Below, piece by piece: positions 61,201 to 64,000 of a DNA stretch of 64,000 nucleotides. Position 1 is the first letter of the stretch. The number at the start of each line of letters is the position of its first letter. The notes beneath the pieces are model-generated. The model worked only from the letters and a program-made list of their open reading frames with translations. It was not told the origin of the DNA and ran no database searches. This DNA is from Pyrenula massariospora (Eukaryota; Ascomycota; Eurotiomycetes; Pyrenulales; Pyrenulaceae), in NCBI GenBank assembly GCA_021030905.1, contig JAGFMI010000013.1:248001-312000 (forward strand), read 5' to 3'. A program made the position numbers and the translations under genes.

Positions 61201-62146
61201 CCTGTGCCCGAGCGAATTCTATTTCGACCTCTTCAGTGTTCTCGCCCCTCTCGACCTTGTTTTTATAAGCTCTCTTCAACCTCTGAAATTTCTTCTTCTC
61301 AGACTGATCATCCTCTTCCTTGTCATTAATTTCTGTCATCCATGAGATGTCGTTGGGATCTTCGTGGACTCCAGGTTCTCGATGTGACAAATCCGTGTTC
61401 GGTGCGGCAGCACGCTGCGCTTGGAGCGCATGAAACCTGGACGCAGCCTCTTTAGCAATCCCGCTATTCCACTGAGATCCATGGTCCTTCTTCTTCTTCT
61501 TCAGGAATCGCTGGGACATCATAAGACGTCGCCGGTTCTCGGTATTACCGGATTCCTGGAATGCGTTGCCAGCTTTCTCACTGCCAACCGGCGGTGCAGA
61601 TGATGGTTCGGCGGCCCCCTGAGTTGTTTGAGCCTCTGCATCTTGAGCTGGTGAAGAGCCTCGATATTCTCGCAATAGTTGAAAGTTATGCTCCAAGTCT
61701 GCTTGATCTGTGTCCGCTTCGATGTCATTAGGCTGCTGTAAATGTTGAGCTTCGGGAGCAGATTCATATGCCTGGGTGTCCTCCCCACAGTACTCAGAGG
61801 CTGCAATGTCTGACGCTGGAGGGATTCGGGCTAGACTCGATTCAGCGTACTGGACATTATCAACAAGTTCGGTGTAAGTACTGTCATCGTTCTCCACAAA
61901 GTCAGAACCAGGTTCCCTGTCCGCTAACTGTACAGCATCCAGTGACTCTGATATCCTGGAGGGAGTCGTATCCTCATCTAGGTCAGCGGTTGCCTCTGTG
62001 AATCCATCTGCCGGAGCAGGTACAACGACGGAGATATTCGGCTTGTCATTGGTAATAGACGACTGGTCGACGCTTTGAGGGTCGCCATTTTCGAGATCAG
62101 AAGCTGGAGTCCCCTGTGACGAGAGGTCTGAGACATCTTGAGACAT
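58226..62146 (-). CDS. SNF2-family ATPase with embedded RING finger (Rad5/Rad16-like), 1286 aa
   Basis: A nuclear DNA-dependent ATPase/translocase with a probable E3 ubiquitin-ligase RING, the layout of Rad5/Rad16-type proteins. Exons 62146-58681 and 58620-58226 (60-nt intron); 1287 codons with stop. The N-terminal third is acidic and disordered, with a charged coiled-coil-like stretch (about 270-350) and a Lys-rich, possibly nuclear-localising, segment. Helicase motif I CDTMGLGKT is at 575-583 and DEGH at 707-710. The RING (C977 onward: CKKCL, CGHMYCQDC, CVEC) sits between the two RecA lobes. Motif VI reads RCWRIAQ instead of the usual R-x-H-R-I-G-Q. Exact orthology cannot be fixed by eye; no HIRAN domain was recognised. 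Confidence 0.93.
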
Positions 62147-63418
62147 CTTTGATTTAAGTAAAGGACAGTCCCGTGCTCAGTGAAGATAGAGTCACTTAGA
62201 AGGAAATATGCAGGTGACTGAAACTGGTTCTCAACGGTCGACGAAAAGAGTAAGAGTGTTGTGAGGATGAGAAGTATGCAATAACAGTCCTCTGTAGTAT
62301 AGGAATGAAGAGTTGGAGGAATCGGTCAATGGTGATCAGAGGTTCGTAGTGAGGGTAAAGGTCCAGAACGGAAAGCCGCCGCAAAGCGGCTACACAAGCA
62401 TCCAATGACGTGCTGTAGAAGATGCAGTGATTGCTTACATGGATGAAGAATATTTGATGATACAAGGAAATGCAAATGGGAAGTAATTGTAAGAGAGAGG
62501 AAGGATAGAGCAAAGGGGTGAGGAATTTATAACCCCTGAATCGGAGCGGGAATGCCAAGACTCTCTATGGCGGAGCGGAACGGATCAACTTGGTTCGAAA
62601 ACTGTGAGAAAATAGAGATGAACAAATGACGGACGAGCTGGTGATAGAAAGCTTTTCGGGATACGAGTTGCAGAGATGATCTTTGCCGTGAGAAATGTCT
62701 CATTGTGGGAAGGCTGTGCCAGCGTAAAAGTTTCTGCACTATGGTGGAAAGGTCACGCATGAGAGCCTCAAAGATGGTACTCGACATCGAGAATTCATGT
62801 GAACGTTAAGGATGCACTACCGGTTTATTAACAAACTAGGATACATTCTGCAAAGTATCCTAGCCCGTTGAGCCTTCAGACCGCAGATGGACAGCTACCA
62901 ACATCAATATGGGCAGGGACAGACAAATATTCGTGAATGAAGCGTTTCCCAACCTTTTCGTCGAGCACCTGTGGACTGATTCTATGGGACAAACGGATAG
63001 GAGCGCATGAGAGAGATACATGAAAGAGGCGACGGTAGTCGCCGTGTGAGATGTTGGACATTCTGGCAAAGATAGAAATTAAAAGTACTTTGAGGCGGCG
63101 CGATTATTTGATCCTCAAACTGGTCCAGGATTCTGCAGACAGAGTTTCTCAATTCGACAACAAACAAGAACGGGGGAGTGTCTAGTTTATAAAGGTGAGA
63201 CATATGCAAAGTGGGGCCGCGATCTCCACTTCCCGCGTTCCACCAGGAAGCTCTTGGAGAAGCTTTGGGATCGTGACTCCACACACGTTGTAAAGAAAAA
63301 CGTCTTCTGTTACTCGGCCGCCTCGAGCATTTTCATAATTCTTCATAGCTTCAACAGCCCAGCTAAATTATCTATAGACACTTCAAGGTCTATCGAAGCT
63401 TTTTCACTGGTCGCAAAC
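62147..63418. other. Intergenic, 1.3 kb, divergent promoters
   Basis: Between the SNF2 and GCN3 starts. Minus-strand open frames of up to 120 codons at 62196-62558 show no recognisable protein. No specific control element identified. Confidence 0.5.
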
Positions 63419-64000
63419 ATGACCGCAACCACCTCTCCTCCTCCACCGCGACCGCCGGCCCCACCCCCCTTCGACATAGTCTCAACCTACAAATCCCTCC
63501 TCGCCGCCGACCCTTCCCTCCCAATGCCCATCGCCGCCATAGAGTCCCTCGTCCAAACCCTCACCTCATCACGCAGCACCACAATCAGCGAAACCCTCTC
63601 CCTCCTCCAATCCTCCTCCACCACCCTCCGCCAGCAAATCCCCAACCCAATCTCCCTCTCCGCCGGGACCGACCTCTTCCAACGCTACCTAATCACCTCC
63701 CTCAACCGCCCGGAATCCAGCGACTTCCCCACCCTCCGCAACCACATCCTCACCAACAGCCGCCTCTTCATCTCCCGCGCCAAACAGGCCCGCGAGAAGA
63801 TCGCCAGCTACGGCACCGACCTCCTCGCCGACCACCGCACCGTCCTCACCTACGGCGGCTCCCGCGTCGTCGACGCCATGCTCCGCCGCGCCGCCGACCC
63901 CCGTCACGACGCCAAACGACACACCGGCATCCGCTTCAGAGTCATCTACGTCATCCCACCACCCCCCTCCACCACCACCACCACCGCTGCTTCCCCCGAA
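63419..64000 (+). CDS. GCN3: Translation initiation factor eIF2B subunit alpha, 5' part (194 codons)
   Basis: The regulatory alpha subunit of eIF2B, the guanine-nucleotide exchange factor for eIF2 that mediates general amino-acid control. The frame opens with ATG at 63419 and stays open to the window edge, so about half or more of the protein is visible. A Pro-rich start (PPPPRPPAPPPFDIV) precedes the conserved N-terminal helical domain: MPIAAIESLVQTL, SAGTDLFQRYL and the segment RAKQAREKIASYGTDLL. The start of the Rossmann-like domain follows (VLTYGGSRVV). The visible coding sequence is strongly C-biased at third positions. It is divergent from the SNF2 gene. Confidence 0.92.
   Translation, partial: MTATTSPPPPRPPAPPPFDIVSTYKSLLAADPSLPMPIAAIESLVQTLTSSRSTTISETLSLLQSSSTTLRQQIPNPISLSAGTDLFQRYLITSLNRPESSDFPTLRNHILTNSRLFISRAKQAREKIASYGTDLLADHRTVLTYGGSRVVDAMLRRAADPRHDAKRHTGIRFRVIYVIPPPPSTTTTTAASPE

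Noticed and set aside
63689-63922. Gly/Glu/Ala-rich minus-strand frame
   Set aside because: Antisense shadow of GCN3.

Overview
This window is nuclear DNA of a filamentous ascomycete (Pezizomycotina). The signs are short introns of about 46-100 nt (one of 290 nt) with GTRNGY-type donors, a Zn2Cys6 regulator with the usual intron inside its cysteine cluster, an intron-bearing nuclear tRNA-Thr, and clear fungal orthologues (external alternative NADH dehydrogenase, PRP43, ARP3, TFB4, an UNC-45/She4 protein, GCN3). Class is uncertain; Leotiomycetes is only a weak guess from overall resemblance. Gene models were spliced by eye, and every internal multi-exon model closes in frame.

Left part, 1-41 kb, is accessory and gene-sparse: a membrane protein running off the left edge; a 3.7 kb stretch without convincing genes; a secreted alpha/beta hydrolase; tRNA-Thr(AGU); a TauD-like Fe(II)/2-oxoglutarate dioxygenase divergent from a sugar/SV2-type MFS transporter; a 768-residue protein of unknown function; then a run made of a 14-TM drug:H+ antiporter, a Zn2Cys6 factor, a quinone-oxidoreductase-like dehydrogenase, an NmrA-like reductase and two short-chain dehydrogenases. 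No PKS, NRPS or terpene synthase is present, so this looks like a tailoring/catabolic or detoxification cluster without a backbone enzyme. It is followed by a bestrophin-family channel, a mitochondrial external NADH dehydrogenase, a HAD phosphatase, a dihydroflavonol-reductase-like enzyme, a peroxisomal D-amino-acid oxidase and a secreted GH3 beta-glucosidase.

Right part, 41-64 kb, is housekeeping: TRM2 and PRP43 on a shared divergent promoter, ARP3, a taspase-like threonine aspartase, TFB4, an UNC-45/She4 myosin chaperone, a SNF2 ATPase with an embedded RING finger, and the first 194 codons of GCN3 (eIF2B alpha), which runs off the right edge. The contrast suggests a junction between an accessory block and a conserved block near 41 kb.

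The points most worth following up are the backbone-less oxidoreductase cluster (14.5-25.9 kb), including one SDR that lacks the catalytic Tyr/Lys; the dioxygenase-transporter pair; the orphan 768-residue protein; a frame-preserving intron in the NmrA-like gene; a taspase with a very long insert; and degenerate ~48 bp tandem repeats between convergent genes. I did not find a clearly undescribed system; these are candidates.
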